Shown here piece after piece: positions 62,001 to 64,000 of a stretch of 64,000 nucleotides of DNA. Source of the DNA: Budorcas taxicolor (Eukaryota > Chordata > Mammalia > Artiodactyla > Bovidae); the NCBI RefSeq assembly GCF_023091745.1, contig NC_068926.1, positions 71,298,001-71,362,000 of the forward strand, read 5' to 3'. Numbering within the stretch: the stretch's first letter is position 1; each line of letters begins with the position of its first letter. The translations under genes and the position numbers were made by a program. Under the pieces are notes generated by a model, which saw only the letters and a list, made by a program, of their open reading frames with translations, searched no databases and was not told the origin of the DNA.

Positions 62001-64000
62001 GCCTCTGGGGTTTGGTGGGTCGAGAGGACTTCCTGGAGAAGGGCCATTTCAGGCAAGGGACCGTGGAAGCAAAGACATGGAGCTTGGCGACATCATGGTG
62101 TTCGGACGCTGAGTGAGCAGGTGGGAGAAGAGAGGCCCGAGGGGAGGCTGCTGCTGCCTTTCTGGGGAGTGTGGACTGGGTTCCTGGTGTTTCTTCTCTG
62201 GGGCCTCTGTCCAGTCTGCGGGGCCTATAGCGGGGGACCCCATTCCACGGCCAGCCCTGCCCCCAGTGGACGGGTCCTTTCCTGGTGGTCATCGGCCCGA
62301 CTGGGGCAGACCTTGCCAGTGTAAAGAGTTCTGAAAACATTGACTGCACTCAGGCTGACTTTTCTTAGAACCTGTTGTTTTCTGGCCAGCGGAACGGGGG
62401 TCACCCTCTTGGGGTTCAGCAGCCGGAGTGGCCACGGTTCTGACCACACGGGCATACAGTTCTTTCCTTGAGCCTTCATGTAGCCGAGCTAACAAACTGG
62501 ATGGCCGTGGGCCGTTTCTAGTCATCCTGCCGGAGCAAATGGAGAAAACACAGCAGGGACTGCGTGTCTTGTCACCAGAGCTCTTTCGGGCTGGCCTGGG
62601 AGCCCTCAGAGTCCAGGGGGTGTGGGCTGAGTCAGACCTGCCTGGAGAGAGCCGCAGGGGACGGCCCGCCCTAAGTCAGCCGGCCGGGCCCTGCTCCCTG
62701 CACCTCCAGCTCTGTCCCCTTGCCCTGGGCCTTGGGCGCCCCCTGGAGGTGGGGGAGGGGTGCCTGGGTGGTGGGTGGTCCCCAGGGTCCACCGTGTGCC
62801 TTTGCCTGGAAGGCCCTCCCGTCCAGCCCTGTGGGTCTCCCAGCTCTCCGCTGGGTCTGGCCCTGCCTTAGGACTGGGGCCTGGAAGCCCCCAGCACAAC
62901 CCCTGCCAAGGCCTCACGGGGGCTTGACTGGCTTCTTAGTGTGAAACCTTGCTTGCTTCGTAGTACTGAAGATCAGGATCGTTCTCAGCAGCCTCACGCT
63001 GACCCTCTTAGACACACAGAGAAGATAGGAAAGACCTGTCCCAGGGCCCTTAGTGCCCATTGGTGGCCATCTTTGGAGCGACACACGTGTCCTCTGGTTC
63101 CCGGGCATGAGCACTCACACGCTCTTGCTCCCCAGGGCCCCTCTTCCCTAGAGCTGCAGGGCGCTGTCTGACGGTGGCCTTGCAGGCTTCAGGCCCTTTC
63201 CCTGTCGAGCTGCAGCCTCTTGTGATGGTCATATGTTATCTCTCCGATTGGTTTATTCACAAGTCTTTTTACAGAGTAACTTAGCATCTGCACTGGGGTT
63301 GAGACCTCTTAAGGGACTGAAGTCTGTCCTCGGGTGACACGGTCCCGTGGCGTGGGCGGCATGCCTCTCCCCCCGTCGGGCTCCTGCCTTGAGCGCGGTC
63401 AGCCCATGTTGTGTGGCTGCGGCTCTCCTGTGGGCAGTGACAGTTGAGGGACACGGAGCGTGGAGAGGAGGGGCGGGCATCTCTGACATGGCCGTGCCGA
63501 CCGCTTTGTCTCTTGACGGTGCTCTTCTGCTTGTGTGTGTGTGTCTGAGATTTCTCGTGGGCTTGGGACAGCACATGCAGGACAGAGGATGCTGAAGGGA
63601 GTGAGGCTCACGCCCAGAGTGGGCTTCGCGCTGTGCTCCCGGGCGCCAGGCGGGGGCAGAGGCAGACGAGGCGGGGGCCGGGCCCTGCCGTTGCCGGGCC
63701 TCCTCAGGGCCCCCCGCCCCGGATTCCAGTTCCCCCGACACTGCCTTCTGCTCAGGGCTGGCTGGTCGGCCAGAAGGCTTCTCAGGGTCCGTCTCTGCCT
63801 GCCACTCACTTCACGCCTCTGTGTGCCCCTCTGGGGTTCCTCTGCATCCTCACCCCTCTCCCTGCAGCAGAGTTCTTGTCCTGGAGTCGGCACCTTCCGG
63901 CCTGGGCTGGGCCCTGCTGGTCCTCTGTGGTCTGGGTGCCGCTGCACAGCCAGAGGGCCGGGTCCCTGCATCTTGGGGTGGGAGCACTGGGGCCTGGGGC
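59032..64000 (+). other. CABIN1: CABIN1 intron 26, runs off the window
   Basis: Five kb of GC-rich sequence with no recognised SINE, LINE or exon. I searched for the exon that follows in human CABIN1 (RSQDSTAVALSDSS) and did not find it. Confidence 0.6.
60612..60715 (+). repeat. 52-bp tandem duplication
   Basis: GGTCCCTGCAGGAAGCTCTG followed by GGCTCCGGGCTGGGTCCCGG occurs twice in direct succession. Confidence 0.85.

Noticed and set aside
59032..64000. Further CABIN1 exons
   Set aside because: No stretch matches the next conserved block or shows an acceptor followed by in-phase CABIN1 residues; the intron continues past the edge.

Overview
The window is mammalian nuclear DNA from a bovid ruminant, most likely cattle or a close relative. 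Bov-tA/Bov-A2 tRNA-derived SINEs, BovB (RTE-type) LINEs and cetartiodactyl CHR-type SINEs are interspersed among multi-exon genes with GT-AG introns and CpG-island promoters. Nothing points to bacterial, viral or recently transferred DNA. The exact species cannot be fixed by eye.

Four protein-coding genes lie head to tail on the + strand. (1) GSTT1, exons 2-5 (1246-6250); exon 1 lies left of the window. (2) A second complete theta-class glutathione transferase, closest to GSTT1 and best named GSTT3 (8695-13503, 239 aa). (3) DDT, D-dopachrome tautomerase, complete in three exons (14735-17237, 118 aa). (4) CABIN1, the calcineurin-binding subunit of the HIRA H3.3 chaperone complex. Its CpG-island promoter and probable non-coding exon 1 lie near 19.9-20.15 kb, its start codon at 26923, and 25 exons carrying coding sequence run to 59031 (about 1,366 codons). 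The calcineurin- and MEF2-binding C-terminal part lies beyond the right edge. All exon junctions were checked for reading phase and agree with the known mammalian proteins.

Region by region: 1-6.5 kb is GSTT1, with an L1/SINE-filled intron 3. 6.5-8.5 kb is intergenic with nested SINEs. 8.5-13.7 kb is GSTT3. 13.7-17.4 kb is DDT with a three-CCAAT CpG promoter. 17.4-19.9 kb is intergenic. 19.9-26.9 kb is the CABIN1 promoter and a first intron packed with BovB, L1 and SINE copies. 26.9-42.9 kb is compact GC-rich CABIN1 exon-intron sequence with a large minisatellite at 37.6-38.45 kb. 42.95-46.16 kb is a nearly full-length but dead BovB. 46.2-64 kb is the rest of CABIN1 in the window, ending in an intron.

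The genes do not form an operon. The two GSTs and DDT belong to the old mammalian GSTT/DDT/MIF detoxification and tautomerase cluster, and CABIN1 is its usual neighbour. I found no undescribed biological system. The most useful oddities are a 16-bp, roughly 51-copy minisatellite carrying branch-point-like motifs that ends 18 nt before CABIN1 exon 12; a repeated 3' splice site before exon 17; a BovB insertion with a twin-priming inversion and target-site duplication; and divergence of the two GSTs at the activity-controlling residue 234.
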